A stretch of 12,773 bases of DNA from the NCBI GenBank assembly GCA_022567055.1, contig JADFHU010000071.1, positions 1 through 12,773 on the forward strand, in the 5' to 3' direction. The notes below the pieces were generated by a model, which did not search any database, was not told the DNA's origin, and saw only the letters and a list, made by a program, of their open reading frames with translations. Origin of the DNA: Planctomycetota bacterium. Its GTDB lineage: Bacteria > Planctomycetota > Phycisphaerae > Sedimentisphaerales > Anaerobacaceae. Shown in pieces: positions 1-8,012 of this stretch. Numbering within the stretch: the first letter of the stretch is position 1; every line of letters begins with the position of its first letter. Position numbers and translations under genes: made by a program.

Positions 1-19
1 AAGGTTACAGGGGAATTAA

Positions 20-1030
20 ATGAGCCTGCCCAAAGCACTGACATGGCAGAGAGGGATGGTTGTGGGGCTCCTAGGGCTGCTCCTGGTCACCGGCTCGGCG
101 CTGCGCTTCTGTGGGGCGGCCGCCTCCAAACCCTCGGGCGCCCTTCCCAGCGCGCCCGTCACCCGGCCACCTGTCACCCAACCCGTCATCATCTGGTTTC
201 ACAGTGTCAGCACCAATCCCTTGGAATCGCTCGAGTTAGCCCTGGCCAGCGGCCTGATCACCGACGTCCTGATGCTCTACATGCATCGATTTGACGCCGA
301 CTGGCAGACCAGCGACAAGGCGCAGCAGGCCATTCGTCTGGTCAAGGCATCCCCCGCCCGGTTGATTTGGTGCCGTGACCTCTGGCCCTACTACAAAACG
401 CGGGGCGTGAAACCGATGGACATCTACGACCCCAACTACTACCTGCGGGAGATCCGCCACCTGCGCAGCGAAGCCGAAGCCATGGGCGCGGACGCGGTCG
501 CCTTGGACATCGAGCCCTACGGGGCGTCGCCGATGAAGCAGGTGTTCAAGACCGCCAAGGGCAGGGCCGCCGTCAAACGACCTGCCCTCCGCGAAACCAT
601 ACAACGCGTCCTGGCACAGGCCAAGAAAGTAGATTATCTCTTGCCGGGCGGCAGCACCGAGAAGGGTCACCCCTACAACATCATGAGCGCACTCGGCGAG
701 AATCGCATTGCCGAGAGCACCTACTACAACCGCCTGGCCCGCCTGAAGAGGGTGCACTATCCCTTCGAGATCTTCGGCGCCTATGTCAACGTGCAGAGCT
801 ACAATCCCAGGTCGCCGACCTTGCCCTTCTTCCGGGTCTCCGATCTCTTCGAACTTTCCGCGATTTGGTCCAATCGCAAAGGGGTGTTTCTGTATACCGA
901 CGGCAAGAGTGCCACGGCGACTGCCCAGACGCTGAACGACTATGTTCAGCAGGTCGTCATGAAACGCGCACAGCCGGACGCGGGCCATCGGACCGTCCCG
1001 AGCCGGCAACAGAGCAGAGAGGACAGATAG
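20..1030 (+). CDS. Secreted or membrane-anchored protein with possible TIM-barrel fold, in polysaccharide operon
   Basis: I do not recognise a named family for this 336-residue protein. Residues 13-29 form a hydrophobic segment after a basic N-terminus, so it is exported or held in the membrane by a signal anchor. Cys31 is not in a convincing lipobox. A Pro/Ser/Thr-rich linker (about 36-54) leads to a globular domain starting with VIIWFHSVS. The alternating strand and helix pattern and the segment VALDIEPYG (160-168), with acidic D163 and E165 at a strand end, suggest a glycoside-hydrolase-like TIM barrel. This is inferred from pattern only. The start is supported by AGGGG about 6 bases upstream of the ATG. 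The next gene begins 3 bases after the stop, so it is probably co-transcribed with two glycosyltransferases and a sugar transferase. A role in making, trimming or exporting the polysaccharide is the likely reading. The substrate is unknown. Confidence 0.75.
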   Translation: MSLPKALTWQRGMVVGLLGLLLVTGSALRFCGAAASKPSGALPSAPVTRPPVTQPVIIWFHSVSTNPLESLELALASGLITDVLMLYMHRFDADWQTSDKAQQAIRLVKASPARLIWCRDLWPYYKTRGVKPMDIYDPNYYLREIRHLRSEAEAMGADAVALDIEPYGASPMKQVFKTAKGRAAVKRPALRETIQRVLAQAKKVDYLLPGGSTEKGHPYNIMSALGENRIAESTYYNRLARLKRVHYPFEIFGAYVNVQSYNPRSPTLPFFRVSDLFELSAIWSNRKGVFLYTDGKSATATAQTLNDYVQQVVMKRAQPDAGHRTVPSRQQSREDR

Positions 1031-1033
1031 ACG

Positions 1034-2266
1034 ATGCGACTATTGACGACCAACCAAATCCATTGCCTGTCCTGCCGGGGCATGCACTACAACGCCAGCG
1101 ACGCCATCATCACCTGGGACTACCTGTCCCGGTACACGGAGTACTGTGACGAAGTCACTGTCTTGGTAAGGAGCCGGGAAGTGGAGAGCGTGGATCCGGC
1201 CTTGCCTCGCATCGACGGTCCCGGTGTCCGGATCCAAGCGCTGCCCGATCCTCTATCACCCTGGGCGGCAATCCTGAGCCTGCCCACCTTCGTCCGCCGT
1301 ATCCGGCAGGCGCTGCGCCTGGCGGACGCCTACTGCCTCAAGCTGCCAGATGCATTGGCCACGCTGGTTGGCTTGATCCTGTGGATGACACGGCGACCCT
1401 ATGCCGTCGAGGTGGTGGCGGACTGCCGGCAGGGCATCCTGCTGGCGAAGGGCCACCTGCCCTGGGTTCGGTTTTATGCGGGGCTCTCCGACGTCCTGAC
1501 CAGGTTCCTGGTGAGGAGAGCCTCATCGGCGACCTATGTCAGTGACTATCTCAGGCGACGCTACCCCTTGCCTTCGCCGGAGAGACAGTGGTGTTTTTCT
1601 TCTCTCGAGCTGACACCCGACTTCATGGGCAGTTGCCGAGGGACCGAGTTCTTCTCAGGCCAACCTATCAAACTCATCGCGGCGGGGCGACAGTCCGCCG
1701 AAAAGGGACACCTCACCCTGATCCAGGCCTTCCGAGAGATCGTGGCCCAGGCCGAGCGACCGGTCGAATTGCACCTGCTGGGTGACGGTCCCGAGCGTCT
1801 CCGTCTGCAACGCCAAGCCGACGATCTGGGGATCCGCGACCAGGTGTTCTTCTGGGGCAAGATTCCCCGCGGGCCTGAGCTTCTCAGTCACCTCGATGGG
1901 GCCCACCTGTATGTGTTGCCCTCGCTGACCGAGGGCATGGGACGCGGGCTCCTCGAAGCCATGGGCCGCGGCCTGCCCTGCGTGGCCTCGGCGGTGGGGG
2001 GGGTGCCCGAATATCTCGACAGCCCCTGGCTCGTCCCACCGGCCGATCCGCTCGCCCTGGCCCACAAGGTGCTCGCCGTGATCAAGGAGCCGAGCACCTT
2101 GGCCCGCATGTCCCGGGAGAATTTCGACCGGGCCCAAGCCTTTACCCCCCAACGGATCAAGGCGAAGAAGGATGCCTTCTGGTCCGCGGTGCTGACACCC
2201 CGCGCAGGAGCCCCGCGCAGCCCTCACCCCCCCACAGGTCGCGACCCGCTCGTCTCATGCGAATAA
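1034..2266 (+). CDS. Glycosyltransferase, GT4/GT-B type (first of two)
   Basis: This 410-residue cytoplasmic or membrane-associated enzyme should transfer a sugar from a nucleotide-sugar donor to a growing polysaccharide repeat. The C-terminal half is a typical GT-B donor-binding domain. It has KLIAAGRQSAEKGH (213-226) with the phosphate-binding lysine K224, LHLLGDGPER (247-255), and the EX7E motif in TEGMGRGLLE with E300 and E308. VGGVPEYL (321-328) follows. The N-terminal acceptor domain (1-200) is less conserved, as is usual. A GAGAGGA-like ribosome site lies about 10 bases upstream of the ATG. The stop overlaps the start of the next glycosyltransferase gene, which implies coupled translation. 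Family membership is clear. Donor, acceptor and linkage cannot be read from sequence. The last 25 or so residues are Pro/Arg-rich and probably disordered. Confidence 0.9.
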   Translation: MRLLTTNQIHCLSCRGMHYNASDAIITWDYLSRYTEYCDEVTVLVRSREVESVDPALPRIDGPGVRIQALPDPLSPWAAILSLPTFVRRIRQALRLADAYCLKLPDALATLVGLILWMTRRPYAVEVVADCRQGILLAKGHLPWVRFYAGLSDVLTRFLVRRASSATYVSDYLRRRYPLPSPERQWCFSSLELTPDFMGSCRGTEFFSGQPIKLIAAGRQSAEKGHLTLIQAFREIVAQAERPVELHLLGDGPERLRLQRQADDLGIRDQVFFWGKIPRGPELLSHLDGAHLYVLPSLTEGMGRGLLEAMGRGLPCVASAVGGVPEYLDSPWLVPPADPLALAHKVLAVIKEPSTLARMSRENFDRAQAFTPQRIKAKKDAFWSAVLTPRAGAPRSPHPPTGRDPLVSCE

Positions 2267-3393
2267 TGCACATCACCCGGGCCACCCTGATGGTGTGCCA
2301 ATTCATGATGCCCCTGATCAAGGAGCAGCAGCGCCGAGGTCACAACGTACTCGTCTGTGGTTCCGACGATGCGGACGTCGAGACCCTGCTCGATCAAGGG
2401 GTGGATGTGTGTGTGCATACCCTGCAACGCAGCCTGAACCCCTGGACGATCATCAAGGCGATTCGGGTCATCAGGGGACACATCAAAGAGCACGGGACCG
2501 AGGTGGTGGTCTGTCACAGTCCCCTGGGAGCGGGGGTCGGACGCATCGCCGCCTGGGTCGCAGGCGTGCCGCATGTCCTCTACTTTGCCCATGGCCTGCC
2601 CTGTGCCCCCGGCCAAAACAGGATCAAATGGATCCTCTGGTTCGTCCTCGAGAAGCTGCTGGCCAGAGTCACGACGGGACTGATCGTGATGAATCGCTAT
2701 GACCAGGCCCTGGGTGAAAAGCGGATCATGCGCAGCCGCAGTCGGGTCTCTCGCGTGCCCGGCATGGGCATCTGCCTGGACACGTATCATCAGACGGGCA
2801 GTGCCGACGAACGGCGGGCCCTCGAGGAAGAACTGGCGATTCCTGCGGGCAGCAAGATCGTCCTCTGCATCGCCTACCTCATCCCGGAGAAGGGGATCTA
2901 TGTCTATTTCCAGGCCGCCCGGAAGGTCTGCCTGCGACGCTCGGATGTCCATTTTCTCATCGCCGGCGACGGCCCCCAACAACAGGCCCTGGAGACCACC
3001 GTGCATGTCACGCAGATGTCCAGGCGTTTCAGCGTGCTGGGCTGGCGGACGGACGTGGACCGTCTGATGCGCTGCGCCGAGCTCTTTGTGTTGCCGACCC
3101 ACTATTTCGAAGGACTGCCCGTCTCGATCCTGGAGGCGATGGCCTGTGGCAAGCCTGTCATCGCCACCCGGCATCGCGGCTGTGAAGATGCCGTGGTGGA
3201 TCAGGAGACGGGGTATCTCATCCCGACCAAGGATCCGACCCAATTGGCCAAACGAATGGCCGAACTGTTGGACGACGAGGCGCTCCGGAGCCGCATGGGC
3301 AGGGCGGGACGGCAACGCGTGGAAGCCGGCTTTGAGCAGAGACACTGCACACAGGTGATTGCGGATGTCATTGACAGGGCCTGCACGCCATGA
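2257..3393 (+). CDS. Glycosyltransferase, GT4/GT-B type (second of two)
   Basis: A second GT4-like enzyme of 378 residues. The N-terminal domain opens with a beta-strand (MHITRA) and carries VVVCHSPLGAGVGRIAAW (83-100), resembling the acceptor-binding half of WcaL/PelF-like glycosyltransferases. The donor domain has IVLCIAYLIPEKG (201-213) with K212, FLIAGDGPQ (233-241), and the EX7E motif in YFEGLPVSILE with E285 and E293. ETGYLIPTKD (317-326) follows. Two in-frame starts exist. The ATG at 2257 overlaps the previous gene by 10 bases. The ATG at 2266 shares one base with its TAA stop, a classic reinitiation layout, and would drop three residues. No strong separate ribosome site is seen, so translational coupling is likely. 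The gene's stop overlaps the next start as ATGA. It probably adds another sugar to the same glycan repeat. Confidence 0.9.
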   Translation: MRIMHITRATLMVCQFMMPLIKEQQRRGHNVLVCGSDDADVETLLDQGVDVCVHTLQRSLNPWTIIKAIRVIRGHIKEHGTEVVVCHSPLGAGVGRIAAWVAGVPHVLYFAHGLPCAPGQNRIKWILWFVLEKLLARVTTGLIVMNRYDQALGEKRIMRSRSRVSRVPGMGICLDTYHQTGSADERRALEEELAIPAGSKIVLCIAYLIPEKGIYVYFQAARKVCLRRSDVHFLIAGDGPQQQALETTVHVTQMSRRFSVLGWRTDVDRLMRCAELFVLPTHYFEGLPVSILEAMACGKPVIATRHRGCEDAVVDQETGYLIPTKDPTQLAKRMAELLDDEALRSRMGRAGRQRVEAGFEQRHCTQVIADVIDRACTP

Positions 3394-4004
3394 CCAAACG
3401 AATCCTCGACTTCGGGGCCAGTGTGACGCTGCTGTTGGGACTATCGCCCCTTTTGATCGTCATCGCGGCGCTGATTCGCCTGACCAGCAGGGGCCCGGCG
3501 GTCTTCGTACAGGAACGAGCCGGCCTGGGGGGAAGGGCCTTCAGGTTTTACAAGTATCGGACCATGACCCTGGAGGCGGACCCCTATGGCGCCAGCCCCA
3601 AATCGGGCGACGACCCCCGGCTGACGCCCTTCGGTCGTTTTCTCCGCGAAACCTCTCTCGATGAACTACCCCAATTGTTCAACATCCTCAAGGGGGACAT
3701 GACCCTCGTGGGCCCGCGTCCGCTCTACATGGCGCAGATCGCCGAATGGACGCCGCATCAGCGCCGGCGCCTGGAGGTCAAACCCGGTCTGACCGGACTC
3801 GCCCAGACCTCCGGCCGGGGCGAGTTGACCCGAGAGGCCAAATTGGCTCTCGACGTCCGCTATGTCGAAAGGGCCAACTGGCGCTTGGACCTCAAGATCC
3901 TCATGGCCACGGCACTTCAGGTCTTCGGCAGAAAAGCGATCTACGAAAATCAGTACTCCGACACCGAAACCACGCGCGGCAAGGAAGTAATCAGTAATCA
4001 GTAA
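3390..4004 (+). CDS. Bacterial sugar transferase (initiating undecaprenyl-phosphate sugar-phosphate transferase)
   Basis: This is the initiating step of the pathway. It transfers a sugar phosphate from a UDP-sugar to the undecaprenyl-phosphate carrier at the inner face of the membrane. At 204 residues it is the compact PglC-like form, without the extra N-terminal membrane domain of WbaP/WcaJ proteins. It has one N-terminal hydrophobic re-entrant helix (about 11-30, with the helix-breaking SP at 19-20). It also shows FYKYRTM (53-59), the catalytic Asp-Glu pair D91-E92 in ETSLDELPQLFN, GDMTLVGPRP (102-111) and KPGLTGLAQTSGRG (131-144). Its ATG overlaps the previous stop (ATGA). The C-terminal tail after about residue 195 ends in EVISNQ, which is encoded by a palindromic repeat, so the original C-terminus may have been altered. 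Sugar specificity cannot be predicted. Confidence 0.93.
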   Translation: MTKRILDFGASVTLLLGLSPLLIVIAALIRLTSRGPAVFVQERAGLGGRAFRFYKYRTMTLEADPYGASPKSGDDPRLTPFGRFLRETSLDELPQLFNILKGDMTLVGPRPLYMAQIAEWTPHQRRRLEVKPGLTGLAQTSGRGELTREAKLALDVRYVERANWRLDLKILMATALQVFGRKAIYENQYSDTETTRGKEVISNQ

Positions 4005-4042
4005 TCATAGTGGGCTCAGACCGATCACTGATTACTGATTAC
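3987..4042. repeat. Palindromic repeat: 20-bp stem, heptamer-based, spanning the sugar transferase stop
   Basis: The left arm (3987-4006) is built from tandem GTAATCA heptamers. The right arm (4023-4042) is its reverse complement at 19 of 20 positions, with one A-C mismatch (4003 with 4026). The loop is 16 bases. The element contains the last codons and TAA stop of the upstream gene. It has no T-tract after it, so it is not a textbook intrinsic terminator. It could still stop transcription or protect the mRNA 3' end. The arrangement resembles a dispersed palindromic repeat unit. No second copy is present in this window. Confidence 0.8.
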
Positions 4043-4395
4043 GGTCCCTAACTCCCTGCCCACCTCGCTCTGCCGGCCCAGCGGCGCAGCTTCCCTTCCA
4101 TCACCTCTACGCCATCCTCGATGCCACTGCAACACCCCCCTCGAACAATTTCTTAGTCCGATAAAAGCGACGTTACCACTCCTGCGACAGAGGAAGCGTC
4201 TCGCCCTCCCAAGAAAAGTCTGCCTGACCGGCGCACGGGTTCCGATCTGCGCCGAGATCTGATATACTGATCCCTCGTCTGAAGTGGGTTGCGTTGAGCA
4301 ACCAAGGTGAGTGGCCGGCCGTCAGGAGGACGTCTGTTTTTTTTTTGATTCGGCGCAGGGTCTCGGAGGACCAAGCGGGCCGAACAGGGATTGAT
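4043..4395. other. Long leader/intergenic region
   Basis: About 350 bases lie between the palindrome and the chosen start of the DUF4056-like gene. The first 200 bases are C-rich on the plus strand, with no convincing gene. A possible promoter lies at 4240-4268. A run of ten T bases is at 4337-4346, preceded only by a weak 4-bp stem (CGTC/GACG). An in-frame TTG at 4294 would extend the next protein by 34 residues, but that extension does not look like a natural N-terminus. Confidence 0.5.
4240..4268 (+). promoter_or_regulatory. Possible sigma-70-type promoter
   Basis: A good -10 hexamer, TATACT, is at 4263-4268. With a 17-base spacer the -35 would be TTCCGA (4240-4245), a poor match to TTGACA. 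It sits about 130 bases before the proposed start of the secreted DUF4056-like protein. The -10 match is the main support, so confidence is low. Confidence 0.35.
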
Positions 4396-5535
4396 GTGGT
4401 CAGGCCGAAGAACAGAGCGCCATGGGTTTCCATTTCCGGATTGATGCTAGTTGTGTGCCTGTGCAGTCTAGGACATGCACGGCTTCTAGATGACCGACTC
4501 GCGCGCAGACGCCCCAAGGCGAGGCTCGCCTCGCCTCCAACCGCCACGGTCGGCACGCGGTTCATTGATCCTTTCAAGCTTGGTAAGCATGGCTATGGGT
4601 ATAACCTCTCCGAGAAGAACGGTATTATCTACACAGCGCGAGGTGGCCACATCGACATCGCCCATGTTCGCAAGATTGCCGATTGGACCGCTTATCTGAC
4701 CGGCAAAGTATACCAGGCGCTGAAGCAGGGCGACACTCGGCTCACCTACCGTCTCTGGGAACCCTCCCGCTACCACCTCACACTCAGCTATCCGAGTCAC
4801 TGGCAACAACTCCCCTCCGGGAAAAAGGACAAACTCGCTCGCGATATGGCCATCAGTCTCGGCCAGCACATGGCCTACACGGCAGCTACTTGGCATGAGA
4901 TGCTCACCTGGTTTGGATACAAAGGAATCGTGGTATGGCCTGAATTCCAGTCGGCCTTCACCTGGGAAGACAACTACTCAAACCTGTTGGGGGCCTGCGT
5001 TGCCGGTTTTGCGCTCAAGGATCAGCAGTATTCCTATTCCGAAGCAGTCACCCGATACCTGAATCGGGCCCTCGAACACCTGGGGGGCCAACCCCGGCGT
5101 GTGGGTCGAAAGGCCAGCGCCGCCATGCGCGGTGTCTGGTTCAAAGGCAATCTCATGTTCTTGAGTGTCTACCGACGTCACTTCGATATAGGTGACGGCG
5201 ACGGTCAAGTCTCTCCCTGGCTCGTGACTTGTTTGCCGGAAGTGGCCCCTGCCCGACCTTTCTCTTTGCCCGTGCCGGATGTAGACATCCTGGCGGACAA
5301 CGGCATCCGCTTTAGACTGGAGATCGAGCCCCGAGAGTCCGTCAAAGACAAGATCCTCAAGGCGGCCTACCAGGGGTCCCCAACCACCGGCACACGCATC
5401 GACCCGGCCCGCCATTTCGCAAACATCATGAAGGCCGTTCGCGCCCAGGGCATCGCCAAATATGGACAGGACGTTGAAGTGGCCTACTGGGGCAAGAACA
5501 AGCGTCCCGAATCGTTTGCGACCCATACGCCGTGA
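4396..5535 (+). CDS. Secreted protein, probably DUF4056 family
   Basis: I chose the GTG at 4396 as start. It has AGGGA about 5 bases upstream and yields a proper signal peptide: basic MVRPKNR, a hydrophobic core around ISGLMLVVCLCSLG, and a likely cleavage after GHA. The longer frame from TTG 4294 would bury this signal behind 34 unrelated residues. The product is then 379 residues. The mature part contains IDPFKLGKHGYGYN, TARGGHIDIAHVRKIADW, AATWHEMLTWFGYKG and SAFTWEDNYSNLLG. From memory these resemble DUF4056 proteins, a family of unknown function often found as lipoproteins or secreted proteins. The His, Asp and Glu in GGHIDIAHVRKIAD and the WHEMLTWFG segment are candidate functional residues. 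This is inference. The gene stands alone after the polysaccharide operon, with its own possible promoter. A convergent gene ends about 180 bases downstream. Confidence 0.75.
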   Translation: MVRPKNRAPWVSISGLMLVVCLCSLGHARLLDDRLARRRPKARLASPPTATVGTRFIDPFKLGKHGYGYNLSEKNGIIYTARGGHIDIAHVRKIADWTAYLTGKVYQALKQGDTRLTYRLWEPSRYHLTLSYPSHWQQLPSGKKDKLARDMAISLGQHMAYTAATWHEMLTWFGYKGIVVWPEFQSAFTWEDNYSNLLGACVAGFALKDQQYSYSEAVTRYLNRALEHLGGQPRRVGRKASAAMRGVWFKGNLMFLSVYRRHFDIGDGDGQVSPWLVTCLPEVAPARPFSLPVPDVDILADNGIRFRLEIEPRESVKDKILKAAYQGSPTTGTRIDPARHFANIMKAVRAQGIAKYGQDVEVAYWGKNKRPESFATHTP

Positions 5536-5713
5536 ACCGACTCCCCGGCCACGCCCTTCTCAATGGAGCCAATCGGCTTCGTCGGATATCTGCGGGAAAG
5601 TCACCCTACCTTCCTTGGATTACTCCCCAGCCTGCCCTAGATCTCCTGTGCATTCTCGTCATGGCCCGCGGGTGCCGGCACTTGGCCGGTTATCCTATTT
5701 GTGGAGGAACGGG

Positions 5714-7751
5714 TTACTGCCCCATCACCACCTTGAGGTCTCTGTCCCCACCTTGGGCATCGAGCATCCCAGGCTTCCGCTCCCGGCCTCCGGTTCCGGC
5801 TTGAATACGCAGCGGTCCTGCACAGAGCCCCTCAATCACGAATCTTCCCTGTGCGTCTGTCACGCCTTTCCTGCTGGGCTGACCCGCCCTCCTGCTGCCG
5901 CGTGGGCCACGCACAAAGAGTTCCACTCCCGGCACCGGTTGGTCATTGGCATCGACGACCATCCCCGTAATGGACTGATCCGTGGGGTGCAATACAACCG
6001 TCGGGATGGAGATGGGGTCATCCGGATTTCCCTCTACCGGGACATCCTTGACCTCTGTGGGTCCATAGCCTTTCGCGCTCACAGCGAGTCTGTACTTGAA
6101 GTAGTCGACCTGCTTGGGCAGCGTGCGAATCTCGTAGTCCCCCTGTTGATCCGTGGTCACCGCAAACCCCACGTCGGTGCTCCAGCCGGGCATAGAAGCA
6201 CGCAGGCGAACGGAGGCAGTGGGTATGCCTCGGCCCTGCGGATCGCTTACTTGACCTCTAATGGTATAGGCTGGACTCAACTGAACCTGTAGAGACAACA
6301 GCCCATCGTCGATTTGCGCCAGGGCCGCCCGGTGGTGTGACGGGTCTTGAACCAGCAGGCACATTGTGCGAGGCCTAGATTGGGGTGGGTCATACCATCT
6401 CACCTTAAATAGGCCTTGGGGGTCGGATCTTGCCATCTGGTTGCAAATGGGTTTTGAGACGACCACGACATTGCGCACCGGATTGCCCTGTTCATCAATA
6501 ATTCTACCCTGTGCAGAGGGATTGCTCTCTATTTCAATTGTCTTCTTGTTGTTCGCTCCTGCGCTCACGACCACGGGTGACTCGTCCGGATAATATGCAT
6601 AGTCGATCCCCCATACGCTGACCTCGCAGGTTCCGGCCGGCACCCGAAAAAGGGCCTTGCCCTGCTCGTTGATATCTTTGGATTTGTAGAAGCATATATG
6701 TCGACCGAAATTGGCTTTCTGCTGTACCGTCACAGAGGCATTCGTCACGGGAGATCCCGAGGAGGCATCAGTCACAGTGACCTCCAGCACCTCTCCATGA
6801 CTGACGGGTATGTTGACACCCGATCGTATCTGACCCGGGGCGACCGACACCTTTAGGTCCCTGCCCACCCAATCCGATTCCCCTTCATAGGGAGCCACAA
6901 CCTGCAAGGAGTAGTCATCCGCAGGAAGCCCCCGCAAGACAAATGACCCGTCGTCACCCGAAACCGCCCTATAGCGCGTATAGTAGTTTGCCACACCTCT
7001 GTCTGCCCTTGCGAGGATAGTCACTCCGGCGACACCCTGGCCGGAGGCTTCATCTGTTACCCGTCCATGGATCCGGGCTTCTTCTTGGAGGACAATGCGA
7101 ATGTCCCTGGCATTGGCCCTGAATTGACTTCCCACTGACGAGTCGCGTTGCCAAAAGGTCCAATATCCTGCCTTCCCCGGTGCCTCCACCCATAGGTCTG
7201 CCGTAGCATCCTGCGGCAAATGACCAAAAGAGAAACGCCCGTCTTTCTGCGTAGTAGCCCGAAGCCAATCTCTAGGTTCGGGGAGCAAATTGCCCCAACT
7301 GCCATCGTCACCATGCGCGGGACATAAACGAATTTTGGCGAGTGGCAATGGCTCATCCTCCGTATCAACCACGATCCCTGCCAGCTCCGCTGGCTGACTC
7401 AGGCGTAGAATCCGATGTGATATGTTTTCCCGCCTACGAACCCGCTGCCAAGTCAATGACAGCCCAGATTTATAGGCAATCAGCATGAAATCATTATCGT
7501 GATGACTTTCCAGATCGATCGAAAAACCGCCATCCTCATCAGTCGTCTTGCTGAGTACTTGCTTCCAGATGATCTGACCCTCGGCGTAGGCATAGTGTAC
7601 CTCATAAAATAAGGACTGTTGCGCCTGTCACCGGATTGGCAGCAGAGTCCACGACTCGCCCCGTGACGGTGACCGACTTCGCCCATAGGACCCCCGACAG
7701 CAGCGTACAAGTGGCAATCACCGCTACGAATTGTTTACGCTTAAGCATCAT
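5714..7751 (-). pseudogene. Secreted multi-repeat protein with carboxypeptidase-regulatory-like domains, interrupted by one frameshift
   Basis: Read as one gene this encodes about 678 residues. It starts at ATG 7751 (or 7748) with AAGGAG about 6 bases upstream. A signal peptide (MMLKRKQFVAVIATCTLLSG, cleaved near LWAKS) leads to the first repeat, GRVVDSAANPVTGATV. The frame then hits TGA at 7604-7602, and the protein continues in another frame as LFYEVHYAYAEGQIIW. The longest open part is 5714-7486, 590 residues from its first ATG. At least seven beta-sandwich repeats show the signature G-x-V-x-D-x-x-x-x-P-V-x-x-A/G, for example GIVVDTEDEPLPLA, GRVTDEASGQGVAGV, GRIIDEQGNPVRNV, GQVSDPQGRGIPTA and GMVVDANDQPVPGV. 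Many are followed by T-D-x-x-G-x-F-x-I/L-x-x-L. Such surface domains usually give rigid, stalk-like binding proteins. A peptidase domain is absent. The frameshift may be real decay or a sequence error. Confidence 0.8.
7601..7613 (-). other. Frameshift site in the repeat protein
   Basis: On the minus strand the sequence reads CTTATTTTATGAG. The signal-peptide frame stops at the TGA. Skipping one base near 7613 gives ATV-LFYEVHYAYAEG, which continues the repeat protein without loss. The minus-strand run of four T bases is a plausible slippage site. There is no Shine-Dalgarno-like stimulator just upstream as in prfB, so programmed +1 frameshifting is not well supported. Confidence 0.7.
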
Positions 7752-8012
7752 GATCCACTCCTTCTTGTCAGAAGCCGCGATTGGTACTTTCCAAGTGGTG
7801 CCCGTACTACGACGACTCCCAGGGAAATTTGTTACAGTTTTGATGCGAAAAAAGGAAAAAAGGTAGAACCTCATGAAAGTGGCAAGCTCATGGCGGCAAG
7901 CCTTGCGTTGGTCAATTGGATCATGAGCACAGGGGAGAGCGAATCATGGCGGGTCAGTGGCCTCTGCCTGAGACCGCCTTCACGGTCACGCTCCGCCGGA
8001 GCTACCTCGTGG

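Noticed and set aside
236..1009. Long minus-strand open frame (257 codons) opposite the first gene
   Set aside because: It is the shadow of a GC-rich plus-strand gene, with no family signature and no ribosome site. The plus-strand gene has signal peptide, start signal and operon context.
2224..3345. Minus-strand open frame of 373 codons opposite the second glycosyltransferase
   Set aside because: The plus strand carries clear GT4 motifs. The minus product is His/Gly/Asp-rich without any recognisable domain, typical of antisense translation of GC-rich DNA.
4320..4346. Intrinsic terminator or attenuator formed by CGTC/GACG and the ten-T run
   Set aside because: The stem is only four base pairs, too weak for a standard terminator.
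5462..6292. Plus-strand open frame of 276 codons overlapping the repeat protein
   Set aside because: The minus-strand reading gives regular carboxypeptidase-regulatory-like repeats. The plus reading has no domain and overlaps the end of the DUF4056-like gene.
7602..7613. Programmed +1 frameshift like that of prfB
   Set aside because: The slippery context and upstream Shine-Dalgarno-like element of prfB are missing. A simple indel explains the data better.
7990..8002. Short palindrome GCTCCGCCGGAGC as terminator of the SagB-like gene
   Set aside because: Only about five base pairs can form with a three-base loop, and no T-tract follows on either strand.
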